Source: JAFGRU01 sp963665915 (GTDB lineage Bacteria; Desulfobacterota; Desulfuromonadia; Desulfuromonadales; JAAYDE01). Taken from it: 64,000 nt of DNA. Below, one piece after another: positions 33,882-42,595 of this stretch. The number at the start of each line of letters is the position of its first letter. Within the stretch, counting starts at the first letter, position 1. Location: positions 248,001 through 312,000 of the forward strand of contig CAXXSG010000004.1 in assembly GCA_963665915.2 (NCBI GenBank), read 5' to 3'. The position numbers and the translations under genes are program-made. The notes beneath the pieces were generated by a model, which was not told the DNA's origin, did no database searches, and worked only from the letters and a program-made list of their open reading frames with translations.

Positions 33882-34662
33882 TAGAAAGATAAACTACCTG
33901 CGGATCTCCGTGACGGACCGCTGCAACCTCCGCTGCCGATACTGCATGCCGCCGGAAGGGGTGCAGCTGCTCCCCCGCGCTGCTATCCTTTCCTACGAGG
34001 AAATCATCGAGGTGGTCAGGGTCGCCACCGCCATGGGAATGGACAAAATCCGGCTGACAGGGGGAGAACCCCTGATCAAAAAAAATATTACAAGCCTTGT
34101 ATCCGGAATCTCTGAAGTAACTGGAATTTTGGATTTTGGTATGAGCACCAATGGAATTCTGCTGCGCCAATACGCACAACAGCTTGCTGACGCCGGCCTG
34201 CACAGAGTCAATGTGAGCCTGGATGCCACCTCCCCGGAAAAATATTCGGAGATAACCCGCGGTGGCGACGTTTCATTGGTTCTTGACGGCATAGACGCGG
34301 CCATTGATGCAGGTCTGTCTCCAGTGAAGATTAATTGCGTGGTCAACAAATCGTCCCAGGAAAAAGACGCTGTAGAGGTTGCTGAGTTTGCTCTGAAGAA
34401 AGGCCTCCAAGTTCGTTATATCCGAAAAATGACGCCGGAAAAAGGGGAATTCTGGGCGGTTGAGGGTGGTGATGGCGGCCATTGCTCCTCTTGTAACAGG
34501 TTGAGACTGTCCAGCAATGGAATGATCCGACCATGCCTGTTCAGTGATATCGGCTATAGCGTCCGTAAGCACGGAATTCAACAGGCTATTGAAATGGCGC
34601 TTGTTGCCAAACCGGCAGCGGGTCAGATCAGCAACAATAAATTCTACGAAATTGGAGGCTGA
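33865..34662 (+). CDS. moaA: GTP 3',8-cyclase MoaA, shortened form
   Basis: 265 residues against about 320-340 for typical MoaA. The radical-SAM cluster C20-X3-C24-X2-C27 (DRCNLRCRYC), the SAM motif LTGGEPL, the second cluster C207-X2-C210-X13-C224 (HCSSCNRLRLS...RPCLF) and the essential C-terminal GG are all present. The gap is between VRYIRKMTPEKGEFW and HCSSC, where about 50-55 residues usual in the family are missing. It makes the first pterin precursor from GTP in the Moco pathway. GTG 33865 is chosen because AAAGGAT precedes it and it begins the conserved N-terminus. Confidence 0.88.
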   Translation: MFDTFNRKINYLRISVTDRCNLRCRYCMPPEGVQLLPRAAILSYEEIIEVVRVATAMGMDKIRLTGGEPLIKKNITSLVSGISEVTGILDFGMSTNGILLRQYAQQLADAGLHRVNVSLDATSPEKYSEITRGGDVSLVLDGIDAAIDAGLSPVKINCVVNKSSQEKDAVEVAEFALKKGLQVRYIRKMTPEKGEFWAVEGGDGGHCSSCNRLRLSSNGMIRPCLFSDIGYSVRKHGIQQAIEMALVAKPAAGQISNNKFYEIGG

Positions 34663-34665
34663 ACG

Positions 34666-35136
34666 ATGAAAAAGCTATCCCATACCGATGAAACCGGTCG
34701 GGCCGTCATGGTTGACGTCGGACATAAAAGCCACCAGGCAAGAAAGGCAATAGCCATCGGCAGCATAAAACTGGCGGATGAAACCCTTCAATTAATTAAA
34801 GAAAACAACATCAAAAAAGGGGATGTTCTCACAACGGCGGAAATAGCTGGAATCCAGGCCGGCAAGAAAACCTCGGACCTGATACCGTTATGCCATCCCT
34901 TGGCCATTACACAACTGACGGTAAAAGCCGAAGTTATTGACAGCGGGGTTCAGATAACCGCGGGAGCGCGCTGTGTCGGGCAAACTGGCATTGAAATGGA
35001 AGCCCTGACTGCCGCAAGTGTTGCCCTGCTGACTATTTACGATATGTGTAAAGCTGTCGATAAACAAATGGTTATTACGGATATAAGGCTGTTGGAAAAA
35101 ACCAAGGAAGATCTTAGTGACTACACAGAAAATTAA
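34666..35136 (+). CDS. moaC: Cyclic pyranopterin monophosphate synthase MoaC
   Basis: 156 residues, typical length. Motifs LSHTDETGRAVMVDV, KTSDLIPLCHPL, and GIEMEALTAASVALLTIYDMCKA are the active-site signatures. It acts with MoaA to form cPMP. GGAGGCTGAACG precedes the ATG, three bases after moaA. Confidence 0.95.
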   Translation: MKKLSHTDETGRAVMVDVGHKSHQARKAIAIGSIKLADETLQLIKENNIKKGDVLTTAEIAGIQAGKKTSDLIPLCHPLAITQLTVKAEVIDSGVQITAGARCVGQTGIEMEALTAASVALLTIYDMCKAVDKQMVITDIRLLEKTKEDLSDYTEN

Positions 35137-35154
35137 CGTTAATAATTGAACTTT

Positions 35155-36126
35155 ATGAAAGTAACCAAAATGTCGAAAATGCCTAACGAACAGACCGGAA
35201 CTGTAGTATCGGTCAATATCTCCAGGGAAAAAGGAACCGTAAAGCACCCTGTTGCCAAGATAACTCTCAATCAAAACGGCATTGAGCATGATGCTCATGC
35301 CGGAACCTGGCATCGTCAGATCAGTCTGTTGGCTTATGAAAGTGTAGAAACATTTTCTAAAGAGGTCCCAACAGGCAGAAAAATCATAAGTGGAGAATTT
35401 GCAGAAAACATTCTTACCAAAGGATTGGATTTAAGGGAGTTTGCCCCTCTGGACAAATTGACCATTGGAAATGTCGAACTTGAGGTTACGCAAATCGGCA
35501 AGAAATGTCATGGAGACGACTGTGCCATTTACCGCGAAATCGGTAGCTGTGTTATGCCTAAAGAAGGGATTTTTGCCCGGGTTATTAAAGGTGGGGAAAT
35601 CCGACCTGAAGATGCCATCCGATTTAGTCCCCGGCCTCTTAAAATACGGGTCATAACCTTAAGCGACAGGGCCAGTCGGGAGGAATACGAAGACAGGAGC
35701 GGACCGGCGCTGACAGACATTCTTCATACTTTTTTCAGCACAAAAAGGTGGCATGAAGAGATCGAAACAACCATCATTCCCGACGATGAACAGATGTTTG
35801 AGGATACTATCAATGATGCCATAAATTCAGGTGTGAACTTTGTATTTACCACCGGTGGCACGGGAATAGGCCCCAGAGATATAACCCCTGATGTTGTGGA
35901 AAAAATGGCGGATAAAATAATTCCCGGAATTATGGATCATATCCGTTTGAAATATGGCGGAGAAAAACCAAGCGTGTTGTTAAGCCGTTCAGTTGCTGCA
36001 GTAATTCAAAAAACCGTTGTTTTCACCCTTCCGGGAAGCGTTAAGGCCGTTAATGAATATATGGGTGAATTGACAAAAAGCATGGAACATATCTTTTTCA
36101 TGCTCAACCGCATCGATCAACATTAA
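35155..36126 (+). CDS. MOSC domain-MogA/MoaB fusion
   Basis: 323 residues. Residues 1-160 form a MOSC domain (GTVVSVNISREKGT, GIEHDAHAG, ISLLAYESVE, GEFAENILTKGLDL, and IGKKCHGDDCAIYREIG with the conserved cysteine). Residues 165-323 form a MogA/MoaB molybdopterin adenylyltransferase (ITLSDRASREEYEDRSGPAL, FTTGGTGIGPRDITPD). The MogA part adenylylates molybdopterin before MoeA inserts metal; the MOSC part may carry sulfur or bind Moco. ATG 35155 chosen among several close in-frame starts; none has a strong ribosome site. Confidence 0.88.
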   Translation: MKVTKMSKMPNEQTGTVVSVNISREKGTVKHPVAKITLNQNGIEHDAHAGTWHRQISLLAYESVETFSKEVPTGRKIISGEFAENILTKGLDLREFAPLDKLTIGNVELEVTQIGKKCHGDDCAIYREIGSCVMPKEGIFARVIKGGEIRPEDAIRFSPRPLKIRVITLSDRASREEYEDRSGPALTDILHTFFSTKRWHEEIETTIIPDDEQMFEDTINDAINSGVNFVFTTGGTGIGPRDITPDVVEKMADKIIPGIMDHIRLKYGGEKPSVLLSRSVAAVIQKTVVFTLPGSVKAVNEYMGELTKSMEHIFFMLNRIDQH

Positions 36127-36183
36127 GTAGGCTGAAGGTTTTTCCTAACAGTCTTCGGTCTTAAGCCTATTCACTTGGTTGTT

Positions 36184-36630
36184 TTATTTTACCAGCAGAA
36201 CCGGACACGTGGCCCCCATCAGCACATGACGGGCGACACTTCCCATTAGAAGTTTGGCCAAGCCCGTGTACCCGAAAGACGCGATAACAATCAGGTCTAC
36301 GTCTTTCGCTTCCGCCTCTTTTAAAATTTCTTCATAGGGGTTTCCGGTTTTGACTTCGGTTGAAATTTTGCTCGTGTCAATGCCGGGCAGTTGTGCAAGC
36401 TGTTGCCGGACCCCCTTTCGTGCCAAGTCATCCATCTCGGCCTGGAGCTGTTTCGTCAATTCCTCACTGATGCAATAGTCGAACGTGCACTCCTGAACAG
36501 GATTTCGAACCACATGAAGAATAAAAACTTCGGAGTCAAACTGCCTTGCAATGTCAAAGGTCTGCCGGACAGCCTTGAATGAATGATCTGACATATCTGT
36601 CGGGACAAGAATTCGGGAAGGTTTAAACAT
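36184..36630 (-). CDS. Universal stress protein (UspA family)
   Basis: 148 residues, one Usp domain. PSRILVPTDMSDHSFKAV at the N-terminus and the ATP-binding GYTGLAKLLMGSVARHVL near the C-terminus. Cytoplasmic, probably ATP-binding, role in stress or energy limitation. AAAAAGGAG precedes the ATG. It converges on the Moco operon. Confidence 0.9.
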   Translation of the reverse strand: MFKPSRILVPTDMSDHSFKAVRQTFDIARQFDSEVFILHVVRNPVQECTFDYCISEELTKQLQAEMDDLARKGVRQQLAQLPGIDTSKISTEVKTGNPYEEILKEAEAKDVDLIVIASFGYTGLAKLLMGSVARHVLMGATCPVLLVK

Positions 36631-37106
36631 GAAGTCGGACTCCTTTTTCGTAAACTTGATGACAATTTAAAAGAGCATCCGGAAAGACAGTGTCGATCCG
36701 TTGCAAATCGCTTCAATTTTCTTGCTCGGATTGAAACCTAATGATTGAAGTATATCAGGTGTCTTGCAAAGTTCTAATAAATTCATCAGGTTGACAGGTG
36801 TCAGACAAAAGAGGGGAGAAGGAAAGTGAGGGGAAAAACTTGTCGTTCCATGGAATGGTAAATATCCAGAAGATGTGCACTGGAATGGCAAAACCTTCAG
36901 GAGGGTCGAAGACCCCTGCCGGTCATCTCAGGCGGTTACTCAAATCAGAAATTAACAGCAAAAACATGGTTCAGAGTGCCCAAGCCATTTAAAACCTGGG
37001 AAACTTACCCGACCTGAGAGAGAGTCCAGCCTCTAATGACGTTGATCGAAACAAAACTTTTTGGCATTACCCAGGATTTTCAGGAGATGAATTTTGGTGA
37101 AAAATT
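36631..37106. other. Intergenic region between usp and tRNA-Sec
   Basis: 476 bases with no convincing gene or strong hairpin. It should hold the usp promoter (minus strand) and the 3' trailer of tRNA-Sec. Confidence 0.35.
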
Positions 37107-37202
37107 TGGCGGGAGCAGATGAGAATCGAACTCACCGGGGACGGGATACGCCCCCCAACGGTTTTGAAGACCGCGAGCGTCACCAGACTACTTACTACTC
37201 CC
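37107..37202 (-). tRNA. selC: tRNA-Sec (anticodon TCA)
   Basis: A 96-base tRNA on the minus strand with features of selenocysteine tRNA: an 8-bp acceptor stem GGGAGTAG/CTGCTCCC (one G-U), a long variable arm (CGTTGGGGGGCGTATCCCGT region), anticodon TCA at 37167-37165 in loop CTTCAAA, discriminator G and encoded CCA. It reads the UGA at 26024 in fdhA. Confidence 0.95.
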
Positions 37203-37374
37203 GTGTGCGGCAGGACCACTATTTTCCTTGAACAAAAAACCCTTTTGACTCTACATCAAGACAAATTACGGATACAAGTCTAAATCTGCTCATAAAGTTT
37301 GCGTGTATTATCGGTCATTTGTTTAATTTTTATTTTTGCGTTAAAAACAGCTGAAGCGAAATCAAAGATATATA

Positions 37375-37577
37375 TTAACCCTTATTATTCATAAAAACTT
37401 CTTCTGCAACCGCCAATTGCGCGCCATTTCAAGCCGTGCTCGCTCCTTGCTCTTCAACGTACTGCAAGTACGCCTCTATCGCGCGTCACTGTGCTCGGCT
37501 TGATCTGGTGCACACTTACTTGATCTGGTGCACACTTACCGGTTTCGCGACGAAGCCTCATGAATAACCCGGGTTAA
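37375..37577. repeat. Palindromic MITE-like element with internal tandem duplication
   Basis: The ends TTAACCC...TTATTCAT...CTTC (37375 on) and their imperfect complement (ending GGGTTAA at 37577) form terminal inverted repeats; inside, TCAAGCCGTGCTC is mirrored by GTGCTCGGCTTGA. A 20-base unit TTGATCTGGTGCACACTTAC occurs twice in tandem (37500-37519, 37520-37539). No transposase is encoded. It resembles dispersed intergenic repeats of Desulfuromonadales (recollection, not searched). Confidence 0.65.
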
Positions 37578-37759
37578 GAGTTGCCCCAAACCTAATTTCC
37601 AGGTATGCTCATGCCGGATTTTGAACGCGCAAAACCGCTAATGAATTGATTCTCCGGCCTTGAAAAAGTAAAAACACTCCGAATTTTCATTTATTCTTTG
37701 TGCTCCAAGATTTTTTCGACAGGTTCCTGAGAATTTTATTTTCAAAAGGAGTATTTGAA

Positions 37760-38593
37760 ATGAAAAAACCAGCATATGCCAGTTGTATTGTGATTCTGTT
37801 TTCGCTCTTTTTGGTCCCATTCTCTTTTGCCGGGGAAATTGACCGTTTCGCCGGGTTGAAAGGTCAGATCGATATTGCCGGTGGAACAGCCCACATTCCG
37901 GTCATGGAGGATGCCGCAAAAGCCATCATGACGTTCAACCCGGACATTCGCATCACCATCGCCGGCGGGGGCTCGGGAGTCGGAGTGGTTAAAGTCGGAG
38001 AAGGACTGGTCCATATCGGCAATACCGGCCGCGCCCTCAGCGACAAGGAAAAGGCAAAATACCCCGACCTCCAATCCTTTTCCTTTGCCATCGACGGGGT
38101 TGCCGTCATCACTCATCCCACAAACAAGGTTTCCGGCCTTGCTTCTGAACAAATCCGTGGCATTTTTGCCGGGAAAATCACCCACTGGAAAGAGGTGGGA
38201 GGCACTGACACACCGATTCATCTTTACAGCCGGGATGAAGCCAGCGGCACCCGCGAGGTTTTCTGGAAAAAATGCATGAAAAAAGGAGAGATCGCGGAAA
38301 ACGCCAATATTGTTCCATCCAACGGCGCCATGAAAGTTGCCGTCTCCAGAGACCCCCAGGCGATCGGCTACATGAGCATCGGGCACATTGACGCGACCAT
38401 AAAACCTACAGCGCTGGATGGCGTCGTCCCATCCCAAAAAAACGCCGTCAACGGGTCATACCCCGTACTGCGCAAACTGTACATGAACACCAGGGGTACA
38501 CCCGGGCCGTTGGTCCAGGCTTTTATCGACTATGTTAAAGGACCCGAAGGGGGAAAAATCATCTCCGGGCATGGCTATATCCCCCTGAACTGA
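37760..38593 (+). CDS. pstS: Phosphate ABC transporter substrate-binding protein PstS
   Basis: 277 residues. Signal peptide (hydrophobic core CIVILFSLFLVPFSFA, cleavage before GEIDRF). Phosphate-binding features: AGGGSGVGVVKV, LYSRDEASGTREVFW, SNGAMKVAVSRDPQAIGYMS. Periplasmic or lipid-free binding protein of the short class. AAAAGGAG lies nine bases before ATG 37760. First gene of pstSCAB; no clear Pho box found in the 180 bases upstream. Confidence 0.93.
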   Translation: MKKPAYASCIVILFSLFLVPFSFAGEIDRFAGLKGQIDIAGGTAHIPVMEDAAKAIMTFNPDIRITIAGGGSGVGVVKVGEGLVHIGNTGRALSDKEKAKYPDLQSFSFAIDGVAVITHPTNKVSGLASEQIRGIFAGKITHWKEVGGTDTPIHLYSRDEASGTREVFWKKCMKKGEIAENANIVPSNGAMKVAVSRDPQAIGYMSIGHIDATIKPTALDGVVPSQKNAVNGSYPVLRKLYMNTRGTPGPLVQAFIDYVKGPEGGKIISGHGYIPLN

Positions 38594-38624
38594 AGTCTGG
38601 TTTCATCCGCAAAAGGCTCACATC

Positions 38625-39554
38625 ATGGATGAAAAATCGATATCCGGAACCACCTCCGACAACAACCTCTCCTCAACCGGCTGTCCACAATCGGAGTCTT
38701 TAATCAAGGCGGCCCTCGTGGCCGCCGTTGTTGTTTCCGCTCTGGCCGTTTTTGCCATTTTCGGGTTCCTCGTCTATTTTTCTTTTCCTCTCTTCTTCCA
38801 GGAAAATTTTACGGACATCCTGCTCGGCCCCTGGCGCCCTTTTTACGGCAGCTTTGGCATCCTTCCCATGATCATCGGTTCAGTGTCACTTGCCCTTCTG
38901 GCGCTGGTTCTGGCTTATCCGGTCGGGCTCGGTATCTGCCTGTTCGCCCACGGACTCGGTCCCCCGAAGCTGGCTCGCCCGCTTCTGGCCATGATCCATT
39001 TCATGACCGGTATTCCCACCGTTGTTTACGGCTTTGTATCAGCCGTTCTTCTCGTTCCGTTTTTGCGCAACGGTTTTACTTTCAGCAGCGGGTTCTCACT
39101 TTTGGCGGCAGCCCTGACCCTGTCCCTGTTGATTCTTCCCACTATCGTACTGCTGATGAACAGCCAGTTGCGGCAAGTCACTTCCGCCACCCGGGTGACA
39201 TCGGCAGCCCTCGGCATTCACCCGGCACAGGAGTTGATCTGGATAACCCTGCCGGCGGCATCCCGCGGACTGACAGCCGCGGCAATTCTCGGCTTCGGGC
39301 GAGCCATCGGCGATACCCTGATTGCACTCATGGTGGCCGGTAACGCCGCACAGATTCCCGGCTCTCTTTTCGATTCCATCCGCACTCTGACGGCGCACAT
39401 CGCCCTGGTTGTCGCCACGGACAGCCAGAGCGCAACCTTCCATTCCCTTTTCGCCTGCGGTTTGACCCTTTTCGCCATCACCACAAGCATAAATCTTGCT
39501 CTTCACTGGATCAGCCGTTCGTCTCAGCCGGGAAGCAAAAGCGCCCATGATTAA
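38625..39554 (+). CDS. pstC: Phosphate ABC transporter permease PstC
   Basis: 309 residues, six transmembrane helices and the inner-loop motif SAALGIHPAQELIWITLPAASRGLTAAAILGFGRAIGDTL characteristic of PstC. Pairs with PstA as the membrane channel. Overlaps pstA by 8 bases. Confidence 0.92.
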   Translation: MDEKSISGTTSDNNLSSTGCPQSESLIKAALVAAVVVSALAVFAIFGFLVYFSFPLFFQENFTDILLGPWRPFYGSFGILPMIIGSVSLALLALVLAYPVGLGICLFAHGLGPPKLARPLLAMIHFMTGIPTVVYGFVSAVLLVPFLRNGFTFSSGFSLLAAALTLSLLILPTIVLLMNSQLRQVTSATRVTSAALGIHPAQELIWITLPAASRGLTAAAILGFGRAIGDTLIALMVAGNAAQIPGSLFDSIRTLTAHIALVVATDSQSATFHSLFACGLTLFAITTSINLALHWISRSSQPGSKSAHD

Positions 39555-40425
39555 GAGGATGAACGTCATTATCCGAGGTTGGTCCTGGCTGGCAACACTT
39601 GTTACCGTTTCCGCGGTTTTTTTCTTCCTGGCGTTTTTAGCAAACCAAGGCCTGCCGGTTCTGGATAAAAAACTGTTTTTCGGCGATGTCTCTCCCTGGC
39701 AGGCGATCAGCGGAAGCAAACCCGTCTGGGATGCCCTGTGGCCTGCCATCGCCGGGACCATGCTGCTGGTACTGGGTTCGGCCCTGATCGCCATTCCGGT
39801 GGGCGTGGCGAGCGGCATTTACCTGGCACAGTATGCAAAAGGCCCTCTGCGCAACATCCTCTCGTTTTGCGTGGAGCTTCTGGCGGGCATCCCCTCCATC
39901 ATCATGGGCCTCTTCGGTTTCGCAATGATTCTGATGCTGCGCCGGACTTTCGCGCCGCAGGCCAACACCTGCCTGCTTCTCGCCGCTGTCTGCATCGCAT
40001 TGCTGGTGCTCCCCTACCTGGTCTTTACAACCCGGACCGCCCTCGAGGGGATCCCTGAATCCGTCAAGTTGATCGGGCCGGCCCTTGGATTCACGCCCTG
40101 GCAGAATATTACTCACATCCTGTTGCCGGCTGCCAGTCGGAGCATTCTGGGCGGTATCGTTCTTTCCCTGGGAAGGGCTGCTGAAGACACTGCTGTTATC
40201 ATGCTCACCGGCGTGGTGGCCAATGCAGGCCTTCCGCACAGTTTGACGGGAAAATTCGAAGCACTCCCTTTCAAGATATTTTACCTTGCGGCCGAATACC
40301 GGAACCCGGAAGAATTGAACCTCGCCTACGGAGCGGCTTTTGTTCTCCTCTGTCTTACCGGACTGCTGTTCATGACGGCATACCTGCTGCAGAAAACCCT
40401 GGAGTGGCGATGGAACCAAAACTGA
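39547..40425 (+). CDS. pstA: Phosphate ABC transporter permease PstA
   Basis: 292 residues from ATG 39547 (ATG 39559 also possible). Six transmembrane helices; ARHILLPAAS-type loop reads ITHILLPAASRSILGGIVLSLGRAAEDTAVIM. Forms the channel with PstC. Overlaps pstB. Confidence 0.92.
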   Translation: MIKRMNVIIRGWSWLATLVTVSAVFFFLAFLANQGLPVLDKKLFFGDVSPWQAISGSKPVWDALWPAIAGTMLLVLGSALIAIPVGVASGIYLAQYAKGPLRNILSFCVELLAGIPSIIMGLFGFAMILMLRRTFAPQANTCLLLAAVCIALLVLPYLVFTTRTALEGIPESVKLIGPALGFTPWQNITHILLPAASRSILGGIVLSLGRAAEDTAVIMLTGVVANAGLPHSLTGKFEALPFKIFYLAAEYRNPEELNLAYGAAFVLLCLTGLLFMTAYLLQKTLEWRWNQN

Positions 40426-41186
40426 AGAATCCCGATATGGCTGCCGGAATCAAGGACCTGAATGTCAGCTTCCGCGGACTTCACATCCTCAAGGATGTTT
40501 CCGCTTTAATCCCGGGAAACGGGATCACCGTGCTCATCGGCCCTTCAGGGTCGGGAAAGACGTCGTTTCTACGAGCACTGAACCGACTCAACGAGTGCTA
40601 CCCCGGAATGGAGACAAATGGTGATGTGCAGCTCTACCTCAACGGCAACTACCAGAATGTTTATGGAAAAGATTTTTCTGTTTCGGAGTTGAGACGAAAA
40701 GTGGGCATGGTTTTTCAGCACCCCAACGTTTTACCCGTCAGCATAGAGAAGAACATTGCCCTCCCGCTGCGCCTTGTTCGGGAAATACGCAAGAGCGATA
40801 CCTGGGAGATAACAAACCGGGTGCTTGAAGAGACCCTTCTCTGGGATGAAGTCAAGGACCGGCTCGGGGATAGTGCCGCCAACCTCTCCGGAGGTCAGCA
40901 GCAGCGGCTCTGTCTGGCGCGGACACTGGCCCTGGAGCCGGAAATCCTTCTCCTCGACGAACCGACCTCATCCCTCGATTTCCGCGCCACACAAAAGATG
41001 GAAGACCTTATCCGGCAGCTGAAAAAACGCTACCGGATCATTGCCGTCTCCCACAGTTTGAGCCAGGCCCGCCGCATCGCCGACCGGATTCTGGTCTTCA
41101 AATCTGGCACTATCGTACGAACCCTTGACAAGAGAGAGCTTGACCTTCCTGAGACATTGCAGAGTCTTGTTGAAGAGTATTTTTAG
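40410..41186 (+). CDS. pstB: Phosphate ABC transporter ATP-binding protein PstB
   Basis: 258 residues. Walker A GPSGSGKTS, PstB-type LRALNRLNE, Q-loop VFQHPNVLPVSI, signature LSGGQQQRLCLARTLA, Walker B ILLLDEPTSSLD, H-loop VSHSLSQA. ATG 40410 has GGAG upstream; GTG 40404 is an alternative. No phoU, phoR or phoB follows, unusual for a pst operon. Confidence 0.93.
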   Translation: MEPKLKNPDMAAGIKDLNVSFRGLHILKDVSALIPGNGITVLIGPSGSGKTSFLRALNRLNECYPGMETNGDVQLYLNGNYQNVYGKDFSVSELRRKVGMVFQHPNVLPVSIEKNIALPLRLVREIRKSDTWEITNRVLEETLLWDEVKDRLGDSAANLSGGQQQRLCLARTLALEPEILLLDEPTSSLDFRATQKMEDLIRQLKKRYRIIAVSHSLSQARRIADRILVFKSGTIVRTLDKRELDLPETLQSLVEEYF

Positions 41187-41188
41187 CC

Positions 41189-42007
41189 CTACTCCACTTC
41201 AATCTCCACCCACACCGGGCAATGATCCGAGGGCTTTTCCATGGCCCGGATCTCATAATCGATACCGGTCGCCCGGCAGTTCTCCAGCAATCCCCGGGTC
41301 AGGAGAATATGATCGATGCGCAGGCCCCGTTTGGGTTCGTGCTCAAAACCGCGGCTGCGGTAATCGAACCAGCTGAAACGGTCATTGATGTCTGGATTCA
41401 ATTCCCGATAGCTGTCATACAGGCCCCACTCTCGCAACCCTTCAAACCACTTCCGCTCTTCGGGGAGAAAGCTGGTCTTGCCGGTGCGCAGCCAGCGTCT
41501 GGCATTGTCCTCGCCGATACCGATATCGAAATCGACCGGAGCGATGTTGAAATCCCCCATAACCACCAGGGCGCCCGCCGGGTCGCTCTTCTCATCCAGG
41601 TAGCGCCGCAGATCGGCATAAAATTTCCTTTTAGACGGAAATTTTATCGGATGATCGCGGCTTTCCCCCTGTGGAAAATACCCATTGATCACCTCCAGGG
41701 TCTCCCCGGACGGGAGTTGAAAAATTCCACTTACAAACCTCTTCTGCGCTTCGTCGCCGTCGTCTGGCAGACCAAGCCGCACCTCCAGCGGTTCCGCCCG
41801 GGAAAGAAGGGCCACGCCGTAATGGGTCTTCTGGCCATGAAAGGCCACCCGGTAGCCGAGTTCCTCGATGGCTGCAACGGGAAAATCGTGGTTCTGCACC
41901 TTGGTTTCCTGCAGGCCGATGATATCAGGCCGGTGCTTCTCCACAAGAACTCCAAGCTGATGAAGTCGGGAGCGAAGGCCATTGACGTTGAAAGAGACAA
42001 TTTTCAT
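41189..42007 (-). CDS. xth: Exodeoxyribonuclease III (AP endonuclease)
   Basis: 272 residues, the usual length. Catalytic motifs of the family: IVSFNVNGLRSR, IIGLQETKVQ (metal-binding glutamate), NGYFPQG, VVMGDFNIAP, RIDHILLT, and the final PSDHCPVW. Acts in base-excision repair as AP endonuclease and 3'-5' exonuclease. It converges on pstB with two bases between stops. Confidence 0.93.
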   Translation of the reverse strand: MKIVSFNVNGLRSRLHQLGVLVEKHRPDIIGLQETKVQNHDFPVAAIEELGYRVAFHGQKTHYGVALLSRAEPLEVRLGLPDDGDEAQKRFVSGIFQLPSGETLEVINGYFPQGESRDHPIKFPSKRKFYADLRRYLDEKSDPAGALVVMGDFNIAPVDFDIGIGEDNARRWLRTGKTSFLPEERKWFEGLREWGLYDSYRELNPDINDRFSWFDYRSRGFEHEPKRGLRIDHILLTRGLLENCRATGIDYEIRAMEKPSDHCPVWVEIEVE

Positions 42008-42595
42008 GATGGAATTGTACCCCTGAAATTAAAAGGGTTGAAAAGAAAAAGCCGCTCCGCCGGTTAAGCTGCACAGGGCGTTTCGACGAATGGGATGTTC
42101 TGAACTCAAGCGGTCTGCGCCTGAAATTGTAAAACTTATCCCGCACTTAAAATACCTCTGCGAATCAAAAGAGTCAAACAGCAGGAAATTTTAAACCTGT
42201 TCAGGTATACAGATCACTGTCTTAATTATCACATATTAATATTTTCTTGCCTTATTGTATCAGGCATGATACCTAACGATATTCCCGATATTTCAGTAAC
42301 AAAGAAAGCACCAATGACCTTTAGAAAAGGCTTTGAAGGGAAAATTCAGCCATACGGACAGATCGATTTCGTATGGCTTTTTGCGTTTTTTCGACCTTCT
42401 CTCACAGGCTGAACAAGTGGTTGAATAATGGCGAAGGTTATGCGTATTTAATCGGGCTTTTTGGCGAGCAGACCGGGCAATCACAAAACTCAGGGGTTTA
42501 CACCATTCCCGCAGTTGTTGTGGCCTTCATTCAGTCATAAAGCATCAGGTCTGTTGAACCTTTCCCGGACTATCGGAACAGGAGGTTTCCCGGCT
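42008..42595. other. Upstream region of the secreted-protein operon
   Basis: 588 bases without a convincing gene. A terminator-like hairpin GCCATACG/CGTATGGC followed by TTTTT lies at 42349-42382, 214 bases before the first start codon; it may be an attenuator in the leader or the end of an unannotated small transcript. No c-di-GMP riboswitch motif recognised. Confidence 0.45.

Noticed and set aside
37203..37759. Two 20-bp repeats as the start of a CRISPR array
   Set aside because: The copies abut without spacers and lie inside a palindromic element; no cas genes.
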